Positions 43,964-55,567 of a stretch of DNA of 64,000 nucleotides are shown piece by piece (within the stretch, counting starts at the first letter, position 1; each line of letters opens with the position of its first letter). The position numbers and the translations under genes are program-made. The DNA comes from Chalara sp. BL73 (taxonomy: Eukaryota > Ascomycota > Leotiomycetes > Helotiales), in assembly GCA_918026815.1 (NCBI GenBank), contig CAKJVC010000191.1, positions 186,001 to 250,000 of the forward strand. The letters run 5' to 3'. Under the pieces are notes generated by a model, which worked only from the letters and a program-made list of their open reading frames with translations, searched no databases and was not told the DNA's origin.

Positions 43964-45763
43964 TCATGTAGCTGCTGTACTCGAAGTTGATGCTTCGGAA
44001 GAACCTCTTCCTCCTGGACCCCTATAGTTCAATATCCTGGTCCTATGAAATCGCTCGTACCTATTCCACTTTGCGAACAAGACCGACGCGTCTCTCAAAA
44101 CAACAAAAATACATCCGCCAATGATAGTACGCCCCCAGCGTTCCTGTAGTATACCTCTCCTGCCAGCTCCTGCAATGCCTTTGCTTACAAGCCGTGATGG
44201 TAATGAATACTTTAGAACGTCTCCCACAAGCGCCGAAAATGCAGGAAGAAGCAAAGTCACCAGCATCTGGGAGAATGGCAGAAATAATTCAAGCTGCCCA
44301 GCTCGTCGGTTCGGCGCGGCTGCTTGTGGTGGTTCTACGTTCACCTGAGCACCGATTTCGTTCCTGATTTCCTGAGCAACTTCCTCCGCAACGGCTTCGG
44401 CAACTTCTGCAGCGTCTTGCGCTTGCTCGCCGTTTGCTGCCTCCTCAACAGCAACTTCAATTTCAGCATTGACTACTTCCTCATCTCCATCGCCTTCGAC
44501 GACAATCTGGACGCCAAAAACTTCGTTATCTGGGTTGTTAGGGTTTACTTCGCCGTCTGCTTGAGATGAACTATTTGTAAGTGTCCAACGCTTCTCTAGG
44601 CCTGAAAAGGCGAAGGCGTATATATTTCTGTATGCGAGACGTACACTGGGAAGGACTGCAAAGGCAATTGCAGGGGATAATGGTTGCTGAAGCCTGTTTT
44701 GTGGTGGTGTGACTAATCGAAAAATTAGTTACTCATGTCCATAGCCTGTTAAAATTGCATCTTTCATCTATGGGAGATAGGTCTTGTTTAGTCCACAACA
44801 GCCCGTCTCAACATAGCCACAGGCTGTAATATTCGATGACGTAGAGCAGAGCCACTTACGAAGATGGTAGAGCGCATATGGCAGTGCAAAGCTGCCGATT
44901 CGAGGAGACAAGTTTTTATTTGCCCCAAAGAAAAGTAGCGGAGCTATAAGAGGTAGGCCAAAGAAAATTGTGGCTTTCCGACCTCTCGCGATGGATAAGA
45001 CACTTGATGGCATGAACGGGGAAAACAGTTGAATTGTATGATAGAGGCCACGGCCATAAATCTGATGAATACTGAGAGGATTACTGTGAGCCGACTCGAT
45101 CAAGAAGCGGTCGTCATTGAGCCCCAGGATATTGGTAGCTTCTTCTGCGCCGAACACGGTATATATTGTATTCAAGCCATAGACCAAGCAGCCGGAATAA
45201 ACGATGCCAGAAACTGCACCTGCAGCTACCCCGATGATAGTGGTGTCACAAATATCCTCAAAGAACTGTACTACGAAGTCGACCACGTTCGTTGGCTGAT
45301 CAATCAAAAGCATCATATTGCATGCTGGACACTTTATGTCCTTGCGATCTGGCTTTCTTGATATCCACTCCATTAAGCAATCGTTGTGTGCTACTAGAGA
45401 GCATTGGCAAGGTCGTCGCCATCCTCCACTCTTCTCCGGATCTTCGTCACTATCTCCTTGTGCACAGATCCAACATGTATCTGGTTGATTCTCTGGTTTT
45501 GGTTGACTACTTGGGCCGGCGATAGAAGATGCTGCTTCCGCTACAGGTGAGCCAGGCTCTCCATTCGGAGTGGGTTCTGCCACAGTAGGATGACCCGGCT
45601 CATCATTTCTAGGGGATAGCACGGTTTCAGAGAACTCGACAGATTTGGAACCCGGGACTTCGCTACTTGAGGCCATTGACGGCATTGGCCCCGCGGGCGT
45701 TGGTGCGCGTTGGCTCGAAGTAGCTGGTCCTTGTGACGAGGCTGGAGATTGGCGAGAGGCCAT
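43964..45763 (-). CDS. Membrane RING-CH (MARCH-type) E3 ubiquitin ligase
   Basis: Two exons (45763-44860 and 44712-43964) joined in phase 1 by a 147-bp intron encode 550 residues. A disordered Ser/Pro-rich start leads to a complete C4HC3 RING-CH zinc finger: C97, C100, C119, C121, H126, C129, C145, C148 in CWIC..CQCSLVAHNDCLMEWI..CPAC. This recruits an E2 for ubiquitin transfer. Hydrophobic segments follow at about 172-197 (TTIIGVAAGAVSGIVYSGCLVYGL) and 270-290 (IFFGLPLIAPLLFFGA), with two more in the C-terminal part (MLVTLLLPAFSALVGDVL and IIGGCIFVVLRDASVLF). An acidic linker rich in Glu, Ala and Val separates the halves. An organelle- or ER-membrane ligase is likely; substrates are unknown. 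Confidence 0.9.
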
Positions 45764-46557
45764 AGGCTATGCAAGTTTCGAGGCAGCAACGAAAGAACAA
45801 AGAGTGCGTTGGTGGTATGCTAGGGCATTAGTCAATAATTCATGCTATCGGGCACTATAGGTCGGTGGAAGTTGCATAAGGATAGTTGTCGTCAAGGCTG
45901 AGAGCCAGAGGGGCCGAGGCTGTGTGTTGCGTTTGTAAGTAGAACCGTTGAAGCAGGGATTCGATTAGCCTTGGGGCTTGGCGGCATTTGTCTGTTGCTA
46001 CAGTATTTGAAGGATCATTTCCTGTTTCAATAATGTTCTTTTTTCTTTTTTCCTTGCTTCTATATTTTCTAGACACGTTGCCTTTATAAGCGTGTTAAAC
46101 CCATTCCAACATGATCAAGAACTTATTCTCAATAATGTTACCTAGACAATGTTGTGCTCGAGTACCCCCGAGCACGGCATCGATCAGATTGAAGCTTTGC
46201 CAATTGCTCTTTCCGTTGTGCTCACCGCATTTCCTCCTGATCTTTTGGCCTGGTGATTTCCATCTCTATATCTATGGCTCTATCTCTCTCTCTCTCTTTA
46301 CTATACAGGACATCTCTTCTTCCTGTGCGATCTACCGCCAGGATCTTTTAGCTAAAGTACAATCTCCACCAATAATGTCATGAACACCGGGTTATTTCCA
46401 AGGCTGATGCTTGGGACTCCACACCCAAGCTTCCCCTAGTAATTCTATGGCGCAGCCATCCATCATCATCCTCTTCTACGCCTCTCTCCTCTGTTCCCAC
46501 CATTCTTTTTTCTCTTCGGTGTGTGTATATACAAGAAGGAACCTATGTGGCCCGATC
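45764..46557. other. Intergenic between divergent genes
   Basis: Shared promoter region of the RING-CH and GT31 genes. It holds a (TC)n run at 46283-46297. The GT31 frame is open upstream to about 46411, but the protein is better started at 46558. Confidence 0.5.
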
Positions 46558-48234
46558 ATGCCCCCAAGACGATTCGTCCTCCTGGGCATCTTCCTGACAT
46601 TTTTCACCGCCATCCTTATCATAACTCGCTTCACTGTGTCGGGGAATGCTCGCCTACAGCCCATTCTTGATAAGATCCAGCATCCCAGCTTGCCAACAGC
46701 TCCCAAACCACCATCAGCTCCCAAACCTCCCGAAGAGCCAGAACCAGGAGAGTGTACTGAGCATCTAGGTTGGCTAGAGCATTATCAGTTTACATATCCC
46801 ATCAAATATGTCTCTCGGGACATCATTGCGCGAGCGCGCGGGGACAAGGGGCGGCCATCTCTCACCATCCTCGAAAAGCCCCTCTTCGCAGGCTTCACTA
46901 CGCTAGACACCGCAGACTCGCACACGGTGAAGTTTGAAAAATGCTATCCGCCATTGGAATTGGACGTTCCGCATGGGGGCTTGATGCCAAGTGACGCATC
47001 AAATATGATATTTGGACTACAAACCACAATGGGGAGGCTGAGGGCCACGGTCAAGCATCTTGCGCGCTGGTTGCCAAATACTGGTGCCCGGCTCTTTGCG
47101 ATCGTCATTGAGGCAGAAGGGGTTCCCGCCGCAGACGATGCGATGGCTGCGTTGGAAAAAGAGTTTAGGGACAAAGGAATGCTTGTGTCAATTGTCCATC
47201 CTGTGCAACCCGAGGATTCATTTGCACAAAGATATTTCAGCCTGTCGAACGTGATGTATGGAGCTCGGGACGAGAAAACACAATGGGTTGTTCACATTGA
47301 TGATGATACATTCTTTCCATCCATGTGGGATTTACAGGAAGAGTTGAAGAAGCACGACTCGAAGAAACCGCTATATTTAGGGAGCTTGAGTGAGGACTGG
47401 TGGGCTGTAAATCATTATGGTCTAATGGCTTTTGGTGGTGCTGGTATTATATTGTCTCTTCCTATGGCAGAGGTAATTGACAACCACACCCAAGAGTGCA
47501 AAGAACATTTACGAACCACTGCTGGAGACATCAGTGTCATGGATTGCATCTATCAGTTTTCTACTACGAAATTGACGCATATTCCTTCTCTCCATCAAGT
47601 AGATATGCACGGCGATTTAAGCGGCTTCTACGAGTCCGGCCGCGAAATGCTGTCTCTTCACCATTGGAAGGAAGGATCCACGACTGGTTATAAGCTCGAG
47701 ATGGAGAAGATGCACTTAGTAGCCGACGTGTGCGATTCTTGTTTTCTACAGCGCTGGCAGTTCCCCAATGAGCTCCTTCTTAGCAACGGTTTTAGCATCA
47801 CCTCCTATCCTGAAGGCTCACTTTCTGGAAACAAGCCAGGTGTTGTTGGTGCAGTAACCGGAATGAAGGTGGATAAGATCGACCTTATGCAAATGGAGAA
47901 AACATGGGGCGACGAGATCAACGTCCTGCATTCGCTGGCACCTGTTCGGGACAAACTGCCGGATGAGAAGAAAATCAGCTATAAGCTGCTGGATAGTGTG
48001 CTCGTCAAGGGTGAGGAAGTTGGAGCTCCTGGCCAAAAAGTCGTAAGACAAGTATATTTCAAAGAAGGTGCAGATAAAGGAGGGATAGACACGGTGCTAG
48101 TGCTGAATTGGCGATCTGCTGGACCTGACCCAAAGCCTCCCGTCGAACCAGAGCCAGCCAATTCCGATGCGTCTGCTCCTGCTCCTGTAAATCGGGATAC
48201 CCACCTGAGAATACGCGGACGAACGATGACATGA
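46558..48234 (+). CDS. GT31 fringe-like glycosyltransferase, type II membrane protein
   Basis: A single exon encodes 558 residues from the ATG at 46558, chosen because MPPRRFVLLGIFLTFFTAILIITRF then gives a basic start and a single signal anchor (residues 5-25) typical of Golgi enzymes. A Pro-rich stem (TAPKPPSAPKPPEEPEPGE) follows. The catalytic domain shows FGLQTTMGRLRATVKHLARWLPNTGARLFAIV, KTQWVVHIDDDTFFPSMWDLQEEL (DxD metal site near 248-250), PLYLGSLSEDWWAVNHYGLMAFGGAGIILS and GDISVMDCIYQF, matching the fungal branch of the fringe family. The predicted role is transfer of a sugar to glycoproteins or glycolipids in the Golgi; donor and acceptor are unknown. An earlier in-frame start at 46450 would bury the anchor and is less likely. 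Confidence 0.9.
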   Translation: MPPRRFVLLGIFLTFFTAILIITRFTVSGNARLQPILDKIQHPSLPTAPKPPSAPKPPEEPEPGECTEHLGWLEHYQFTYPIKYVSRDIIARARGDKGRPSLTILEKPLFAGFTTLDTADSHTVKFEKCYPPLELDVPHGGLMPSDASNMIFGLQTTMGRLRATVKHLARWLPNTGARLFAIVIEAEGVPAADDAMAALEKEFRDKGMLVSIVHPVQPEDSFAQRYFSLSNVMYGARDEKTQWVVHIDDDTFFPSMWDLQEELKKHDSKKPLYLGSLSEDWWAVNHYGLMAFGGAGIILSLPMAEVIDNHTQECKEHLRTTAGDISVMDCIYQFSTTKLTHIPSLHQVDMHGDLSGFYESGREMLSLHHWKEGSTTGYKLEMEKMHLVADVCDSCFLQRWQFPNELLLSNGFSITSYPEGSLSGNKPGVVGAVTGMKVDKIDLMQMEKTWGDEINVLHSLAPVRDKLPDEKKISYKLLDSVLVKGEEVGAPGQKVVRQVYFKEGADKGGIDTVLVLNWRSAGPDPKPPVEPEPANSDASAPAPVNRDTHLRIRGRTMT

Positions 48235-50034
48235 TGAATGACGCGGATGTGGATGTATATGATATTCTTTTATCGGCGTTTAAATGACTGGACCTGTATG
48301 CATATACCTGTACAGCATGCTTTGCATCGGTATCTATGCTGCATCTTGCATATTGCCAGGAACCTTGGGATGATGTATATTATATCTTATCAAAAGTTAG
48401 CTTAGAAGAGGCACAGACTTAATTATACCCCATATATAATACACTATCGCCTTTCAACTCTCACCTTTTCCAACAACGTAGCCATACAGTAATGTGTTTC
48501 ATCAAACTCCCGCCCTCCAATTAGTGAATCCATATCACCTACTTAAAGTCATTTCCTTGAGAGAACAATGGCCATATGTCACAATCCAACACCCCCCTCC
48601 CCTCCAATGCGCATACACGATCCGACAGCCAGTTCCCGACACAACGGATTTTTTTTAAGGTTTCGTACCTTGGTATCCAATCGGCGCACCACCTTCATAG
48701 AGGAAATAATTATGCCAAGAATTGTTGCACGTCGTTGTTTGGGCGGTCCGCATCACCGGCTGCCGGCCGGCTTCTTCTGCCGTAAAAAGAAACGTTACGG
48801 TGGACCAAGCTTTCTTAGTAAGATGGGCCATGCGTTTATATGGAGGGGGTGTTTGTTTCTTTTTTAAAATCGATCGATGCGGCGCTTTGGAGTTTCGACG
48901 AGGGTGCTGTGGCGTGGAGTGCTGTTTGTAGAGATGGGATGTATTGGCGGGAGCAAGGAGCTGAGAATGTTGGGATCACGACGCAGCTATCTGTATCCCG
49001 CAAAATATAGGTCATTCTGACGGCTCTCGTATTTAAAAAATGCTCTAGCAACGCTCTGGCTCTTCCATCGGAATCGCCCATTTCCCACCATACTGCCCTT
49101 ACTCCCCCATCCGGTAACCCACAAACAAACGTCCACCCATTTCCTAATTTTTAAACCAAAAAAAAAAAAAACCCCCCTCATATTGGGATATACCAGAAAC
49201 TCCACCGCCTCCCAAAGACAGCAGAGAACCCTTCCATCTGGCACGAAGTCCGCTCTACCACCCGCGACAGCCAGATATCAGATTTTTTTTCTTTTCTTTT
49301 CACACAGCCCCCCCGGGCCACAACACCAGCCGTTATCCCATACACAGGACGGAAACTGGAAGACAAAGCACGGCACAAAGCGTCGCCCACAAGCAGCACA
49401 TTGGAGCCGCCGCTCTGCGGTGAGCGTGTCCGAGCCTGCTTGGGGGTGCCTACTTGGGATTTCTTGGCCCTTTTGGGTTTCCCCGAGCGGGTTCGATTTG
49501 CTCGACCGCTCGGTGGCCCCCAGTCGGGATTGCCGTACAACCTGCGTTTCCTTCCCCGCTCATGACTGATATCTACCCGGCACCAACGCCTGCCAGCTGA
49601 GAGGATCAGATGGGGAGAAGGTCGGCAGCGTATGCTGGCAAGAGGGGAGGGAAGTACTTGCGCGCGGGAAGATCTCAGATCGGGGCCATCCGGTGAAGAC
49701 GGAGCGAACTCTGGAATCTAGACAAGGTGTATTCATTGTCTCCGCGCATGGTTGTTTTTGTCTGTTTTTTTTTTTGGGTAGAAAAGTTTGTTTGGCATAG
49801 ATTGCTTAAAGATATATGTATACATCATGTTTTGGCAGCTGGAGATTGGCCAATGGGAGATGAGGATGGAAGGTGAGGTAGAAAAGGGGCTCGCCTCGTG
49901 GATAAACAAATGAAACCACTCTGCTTGCACTCAGCCTTATAGCGATTTTGCGCTGCAGCGGTAGGAATCCTGATGCATTCTGTGTTGACTTTTGTGGTCA
50001 ATTCATGAGATTTACCTTGTACCACATACCTCAT
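48235..50034. other. Intergenic, no gene seen
   Basis: This is 1.8 kb between the GT31 and DUF1989 genes. Homopolymer runs are frequent (T near 48652, A near 49158, T near 49765). Frames such as 48568-48867 and 49183-49569 lack domains or splice context. Probably UTR and spacer. Confidence 0.5.
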
Positions 50035-51199
50035 TCACGCCAGCCCATGACCACCTTTATAACCACTAGCCTCACTCTCCTTCCAACCCCTCAGTACCTC
50101 CTCCTTTCTACTCCCCTTAACCTCCCAAACCTCCACCGCAAGCGGTCGACACGTGCTCTTCATCTTCTCCGCTTTCTCGTCGCCCCAACCATGCACGCTC
50201 AGATCACCACCAGGACACGTACTCAGCGCGCACAGAAGATCCGTCTCCGCAAAGAAGGTCAGCTTTTCAGGCCCGCCATTCTGGGTGCCTTTGGCAGGTG
50301 AGGCAGCCATGAAATACTGTCCCTTAGGCGTGAGGCCCGTGACTTGAAAGACGTTGAGGACGTCATGGATATGTGATTCGTTTAACCCGAACGGCTGGAC
50401 GGCGCGGATTAGGTTCGAGTGGCAGTTATAATCGAAGTCGTTTCCGCTTAGTAACCTATTAACTATCTCATCGTCAGTTCTTCGTCCTCGCCCTCATCCG
50501 CGTTCTCCTGTTGTTCTCTTAATTACAAATGGGGGGAGGTGAAGTACCATAGGGATCACATCTTGTGCCAAGCAAATCATGCACTCGTCCTCCATGCTCA
50601 TCCACTCCATAGGTAGACAGAGTATCCTGGACGATGGTGGCAAGGGGCCGTAAATAAGGAAGGTTAGACCACATACGATCGCCGATAGAGACGTGTGTTG
50701 CGTGGAGTTGGCGAGTTCGAGAGGCCCAGAATCGCTCGTTGGGATTAGAGAGAGAAAAGAGGTTAAGATCGCCTACTTGAGGACCGTGAGGCGTGGAGAG
50801 AGTGAAGAGTTGTCCTGTATAGTTGCTTAGTGTTCTATGTTAAGTTAAGATGTGCAAGTTTAAACGGTGAGAGATGAAAGTTGCGACTAGTTTGAATATG
50901 GGGTAAGTTCAAGTGAGGGAATACAGAACTCTCCTGTTACAGTTTAAGAATTCCACCAGAAGTTTACAAACTTCTGGGCTGGAGTCATTGACTAGATGCT
51001 AAGAGATAGGAAACAGTAACCCACCTTTCTTCACAACCCAGGCCTTTCCATCTCGAATAGGTATCTCAAACTGCTCAATTACCTCTTTCGCACTATCTCC
51101 CTCCGCTATCTTACCCAACCGAGCATAGAGTTCCGTGTCGCCATATAGAACAGAACTATCTTCTGCAGGGTATGCTGGTTTTGGAGCTGAAGAGGTCAT
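50035..51199 (-). CDS. DUF1989 (urea carboxylase-associated) protein
   Basis: Three exons (51199-51025, 50814-50548, 50462-50035) encode 289 residues; introns are 210 and 85 bp, both phase 1. Conserved DUF1989 features are IPIRDGKAWVVKKGQLFTLSTPHGPQVGDLNLFSLSNPNERFWASRTRQLH, VSIGDRMWSNLPYLRPLATIVQDT, GGRVHDLLGTRCDPY and HSNLIRAV, followed by HDVLNVFQVTG and FFAETDLLCALSTCPGGDLS. The HDxxGxRCDPY block and the nearby Cys and His residues are the likely metal or ligand site. Bacterial relatives sit beside urea/guanidine carboxylase genes and aminomethyl transferase-type genes. In fungi the role is unsettled. Here it lies 330 bp downstream of a monooxygenase on the same strand, which may be coincidence or a shared pathway. 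Confidence 0.9.
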
Positions 51200-51528
51200 G
51201 GTTAAAATCTATACATGGGCTTTATACCTATTAACATTATACGTGTTAACAACATATCAGTTCCAAGTAGGGGGGCTTTTCGTACCTAAGGCGTTGATTA
51301 CTGCCCGGCGTCAAGTTCATCGTCTATTGTAAATCAAGGTGGAGACAGTGAAAGAGTTTTAAAGGTGGGGTAAAATCACTTATGGCATCGAGGTGAAAAT
51401 TAGCGCCTTGTAACATCGTCCAGGGTGGTTGTCCTCCCTAGCATGGACCTAAATTCTTGCTAAGTATAGTATTAATGTGATAAAGCTACGCCGTTAAATC
51501 CATGCATGCGATATCTCGAACCATCTGT
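51200..51528. other. Short spacer
   Basis: Promoter side of the DUF1989 gene and 3' side of the monooxygenase gene. No coding signal is seen. Confidence 0.5.
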
Positions 51529-53811
51529 TTATATCTTCCTCTCCGTCGCCTGTAGAAGATTTGCGCCAGACAACAATGCTGTTCTAACGTATTGCTTGAG
51601 GATACCTTTCAACACGTCTAATCCCTGTATGTTTTGTCGTTGAGTAAAAATGGTATATATGGCACCTAGCAATGCGAAATATTTCAAAGCAGTCTTAGCT
51701 CTCTGCTTAGCGACACCTTTAGTCGTGTACTTGAAGTCCCAGTGCCTCCAAGTTGGGAACATGCATTGCAGACCGAACCACACCTGGGTGTACCTATGAA
51801 TGTCAGCATGGTTCCAAGAATCATTAAATTCACTCACGGGTAGCAAGTAGAATTCCATCCATCCGATTGATACCAATTCGTGCATCCACCAGTGTTCCAT
51901 ACTCGCTTCTTCAATGCGCTTTGAATATCACGAGCCCATTCTAATTCAGCTTCTTTTCTAACCTCAACCGTCTTGACATCTCCTTTTAGAATTGGTTTGA
52001 TCAGTTTCAAGGTCAACTCAACCATATTCTCAGAGGCTAGAATGACCGAGGAATGGCCAGTAACGGTATTGGGACCAAAGATAGCAAAGAAGTTCGGGAA
52101 TCCATCAAGCGCGGTTCCCATGTACATCTGTGGTCCTCCACGCTCTTTGAAGACGTCGTGTAGTTTCGCGCCCCCTCTTCCGGTTATATCTAGAGGGTGA
52201 AGCCATTCGGTCGTCTCAAATCCGTTGGCGAGAATGATCACATCAGCGGGAAGTGTCACTTTATGGGTAGGCGCCGAGCTTTTCAACTCTACGGGGGGAT
52301 AAACCCGTCCGGGTCCCAGCGTTACAGTTGTCTCTCCAACCCCAGTGAGGGGCAATGTAGTTAGTTCGATCGCTGGATCATTGAGACCATAATACCATCC
52401 CTTGGGTGCGTCAAATAGTCCTGATTATTATCAGTGTCAGTATTTCTCATGAGTTAAGAGTTGCATTATTGCGCTTACTGCGTTTACAAGCAATCGCGTA
52501 GTTTGGAGTAAGTATCTCATGATACTTCTCTGGCACGATCTCCCGCATGCGTTCCAGTGCCACTTTTTCCACTTTCTTCCGTTCCTTTTCATGGTACTCC
52601 CCACTGCCTGTTTTCACAAGTTAGTGGAGTCGTATTACATGGAGAAGCCGGGCAAGTGCAAGACACCCGCCTTTACTAAGTGTATCACCTACCAAAAAGA
52701 CGCCAGTCATGCTCAGAAACCACGAATATGGCTTTGCGTATTAATTTGTTGAAACCAGGGATCTTAGCTAGTAAGGGGCCCCATTTATCCCAATTTTCGT
52801 CTCCTCCAGGAGGCGGCATACGAGGAACCACCCAGGGAGGAGAGCGCATGAGTTGAGTAACGGATTTTGCACCATATTCCTTTGTTAAACGGGGTACAAA
52901 TTGAGCTGCACTGCACCCTGTTCCAACGACTATCACGTCCTTACCAGAAAGGTCGACATCGTACTTCCATCTCGCAGAGTGGAAGATCTCGCCCTGGAAG
53001 TTTTCCTTCCCTGGAACTTTATCTGGCCATGACTTTGGTTCCACTAGTGCACCGACACCACTCACAACGACTTTTGCCCGTACAACCTCCTTGTGCATAT
53101 GGACAGACCCGGGACCGTGTTCTTTGATTCTGTTGGCTCGATCCTGGTCGCTGAGATCTCCAGTTCCCGTCACCAAATGCTGTAGAGTAAGCTCCCAGAC
53201 TTGCTCTGACTCGAGCCATGTACATTCCTCAACCAATGTATTTAATTGAATTTTGTCCACAATCTTGTAGTGTTCGCAGACACCTTGTAGATATTTAACG
53301 ATCTCTCGTCCTTCTGGGTGGAAGGTTGTCCATTCCGGATTAGGGCAGAAAGAGAAGGAGTACCATATGGCAGGTCTTGTTCAAGTTAGCAGTGTCATTA
53401 AGTCTTCTCAATGATCATAGAACGCTCTCGCATCGCTAACAACTATTGCCTCGTACAGGATAGAACAGCGGCGAGGCTAATAGCGATTTGGCGCCATGGC
53501 AGATGAAGACTTACACATCACAAGCAACGCCAGGGTATCTATTAATCCACCATGTACCACCGATACCAGCCTGACGGTCAACAATCCTAAACTGATCAGT
53601 GCCAAGTGCTTCCTTCAGGCGACATCCCATGGCAATCCCAGACTCTCCCGCACCAATGATGAGAACGGGATAGTAGGTATAGCTATCAGGTTTGTAGCCA
53701 TTATCTTTTCGGATAGTGTTGCCATAGAGCTAATCCTCATTAGCAGGTGCTCTCTAGTCGTTAGAACTCAAACCTTACCACAGCAGGTGGCTCGTCCACA
53801 GCTAATGGCAT
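51529..53811 (-). CDS. Baeyer-Villiger-type flavin monooxygenase
   Basis: Six exons (53811-53779, 53729-53515, 53375-52693, 52607-52479, 52420-51838, 51793-51529) encode 635 residues. Signatures are the FAD Rossmann motif VLIIGAGESGIAMGCRL near residue 33, GIGGTWWINRYPGVACDVPA, the Baeyer-Villiger fingerprint FQGEIFHSARWK (FxGxxxHxxxW), the NADPH Rossmann motif VIVVGTGCSAAQFVPRL, and ADVIILANGFET, all in family order. The enzyme should use NADPH and O2 to insert oxygen into ketones or to oxidise related substrates. Intron 2 (53514-53376) ends in AAG rather than YAG; this acceptor is required to read GVACDVPAIWYSFSF. A hydrophobic stretch near the C-terminus (ALKYFALLGAIYTIF) could associate with membranes. 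The substrate is unknown. Confidence 0.92.
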
Positions 53812-54583
53812 CTTGAAAGCTGTTCAAGTGGGCGTGGTGCTGCGATGAAGCTTGATTGAGACGGAGATTGCAGAGACAAATATGAATGAGAACGGATTGT
53901 GGATCTGTAGGATTGTCTGTACAGAAGAGAATGGAGAAACGAGCTTCACGTCAAGCTTGGGAGAACCTTACCTCCCGCATGTATCAGGTGCCAGACAACG
54001 CCAATAGATTGTGTTTGCTGGGGTTAGAGAACACATGCTTTAGTGCGACAGGAACACACAACATGTACTTGTTTATTCATCAACCCCTCAAACTCCCCGC
54101 ATGTTGAAGAATGGATGGTGGTCCCATGCCAACGTAGCAATGACACTGGATGTGGATGCCAATCCAATGCAGAATAGAGTGCGGCCTGGGTGGGCCGAGG
54201 TCCAAGAGTGGAGTTGCGACTGCCAAGCGACCAAACCGTCCTGGAGAGGATAGGGGCTTAAGCGGTGTCCGATTAAGATCAAAAGGGTAGCAGAACACGG
54301 CTCTTGTGACGCCTCAGGCCTCATTTTCCTCTATGGAGCACAGGACAGTCAATACTGACTGTACAGCCATTGATGACAACTTCAAGCATGACCTTGGCTA
54401 CATGGCTATTATTTGAACCTAGGTTCACCACGGCTCATTCCATCAGGTGTAGCGCCATCCCGCGCACACCCTAAGCTAAATGTGTTATCGCAGATTGCAG
54501 ATCTATTGTAAGCTAACTTACTCATTTCCACCCAGATCGCTGACATTCCTAGCATCTACAGAACCTGCAGACCTCGACAAGCT
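53812..54583. other. Intergenic between divergent genes
   Basis: Promoter region for the monooxygenase and the JmjC gene. Short frames at 53886-54107 and 54088-54324 lack support. Confidence 0.5.
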
Positions 54584-55567
54584 ATGCGATTCTGTATACA
54601 GACTGCCCTGCTCTTGGAACCACTGAAAAGACACTTCTCTACCTCCCGCTCTCTTGCAGATATATCTCCGGTCGAAACAATACATGGCCATTTCAATCAG
54701 ATTGACGTCAAGGCGTTCCGCGAAAGAGCCTTCAGTCTAGAGAAACCACTGCTTATATCCAAGGATCAAACATATCAAGAACCTCTCTCTGTCGGGACAT
54801 CATATCCGGCAGCTGCCAAATGGTTTCGGACAACTAACCATGATGATGGCTCTCCAACGGTAATCCTTGCTCAGGACTATCTTTCTCAGTATGGCGAAAC
54901 GATCCTGCCATATGAAGCAGTAAACACCAAGGCCGCTACAAAGTATGCAGCTCCATTCAAGGATGATAATGATATATCGGTGCTACTGGCTAGACTAATT
55001 CACAATGCTGGGGGAAATGTCTTCCACCGGTTTAATGCACCGCTGTCAGTCTTTCTTCAAGCCTACAATGTCAAAACAATTCCACAAAGGCTTTATATCG
55101 CACAAGCTCAAATAGCAGACCTTCCCAGAGAATTACAAGAGGATCTGCCAACGCCTGCACTTGTGAAACAAGCCGGTAAGGGTGATATATATGATGCGAA
55201 TATATGGATAGGAATGCCTCCAACTTTCACTCCTCTTCACAAAGATCCCAACCCAAATTTGTTCGTACAATTGGGAAGCAGAAAGCGTGTTAGGATTTTT
55301 GAGCCCAAGGTTGGGGCAGCCCTTTTCCGCCAGGTACAAGCAAGCATTAGCCAGTCTGCCTCGGCGACTTTTAGGGGAGATGAGATGATGGAGGGACCAG
55401 AGCGATATGCTCTGGATGAAGCTGTATGGGGCGTAACACTATCTGAGGAAGGATTTGAGGCCACTCTGGACCCAGAGGATGCTTTATTTATTCCCAAAGG
55501 CTGGTGGCATAGCATCAAAAGCGAAGGGGAAGGCGTTAATGGCTCCGTGAATTGGTGGTTTCGCTGA
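54584..55567 (+). CDS. JmjC/cupin-8 domain protein, probably mitochondrial
   Basis: A single exon encodes 327 residues. The start MRFCIQTALLLEPLKRHFSTSRSLAD is Arg/Ser-rich and lacks acidic residues until about 26, as in mitochondrial presequences. The C-terminal half is a cupin-8/JmjC fold. TPLHKDPNPNLFVQLGSRKRVRIF (HxD iron ligands near residues 222-224) pairs with FIPKGWWHSIKS (distal His near 310), followed by SVNWWF at the very end. Fe(II)/2-oxoglutarate enzymes of this shape hydroxylate proteins or small molecules, like the FIH and JMJD5-7 group. No histone-reading domain is present, so a histone demethylase is unlikely. The substrate is unknown. Confidence 0.87.
   Translation: MRFCIQTALLLEPLKRHFSTSRSLADISPVETIHGHFNQIDVKAFRERAFSLEKPLLISKDQTYQEPLSVGTSYPAAAKWFRTTNHDDGSPTVILAQDYLSQYGETILPYEAVNTKAATKYAAPFKDDNDISVLLARLIHNAGGNVFHRFNAPLSVFLQAYNVKTIPQRLYIAQAQIADLPRELQEDLPTPALVKQAGKGDIYDANIWIGMPPTFTPLHKDPNPNLFVQLGSRKRVRIFEPKVGAALFRQVQASISQSASATFRGDEMMEGPERYALDEAVWGVTLSEEGFEATLDPEDALFIPKGWWHSIKSEGEGVNGSVNWWFR

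Noticed and set aside
44324..44569. Plus-strand Phe/Asn-rich frame
   Set aside because: Antisense to the acidic linker exon of the RING-CH gene.
48568..49569. Frames of 80-130 residues between GT31 and DUF1989 genes
   Set aside because: No domains, no splice context, interrupted by homopolymer runs.
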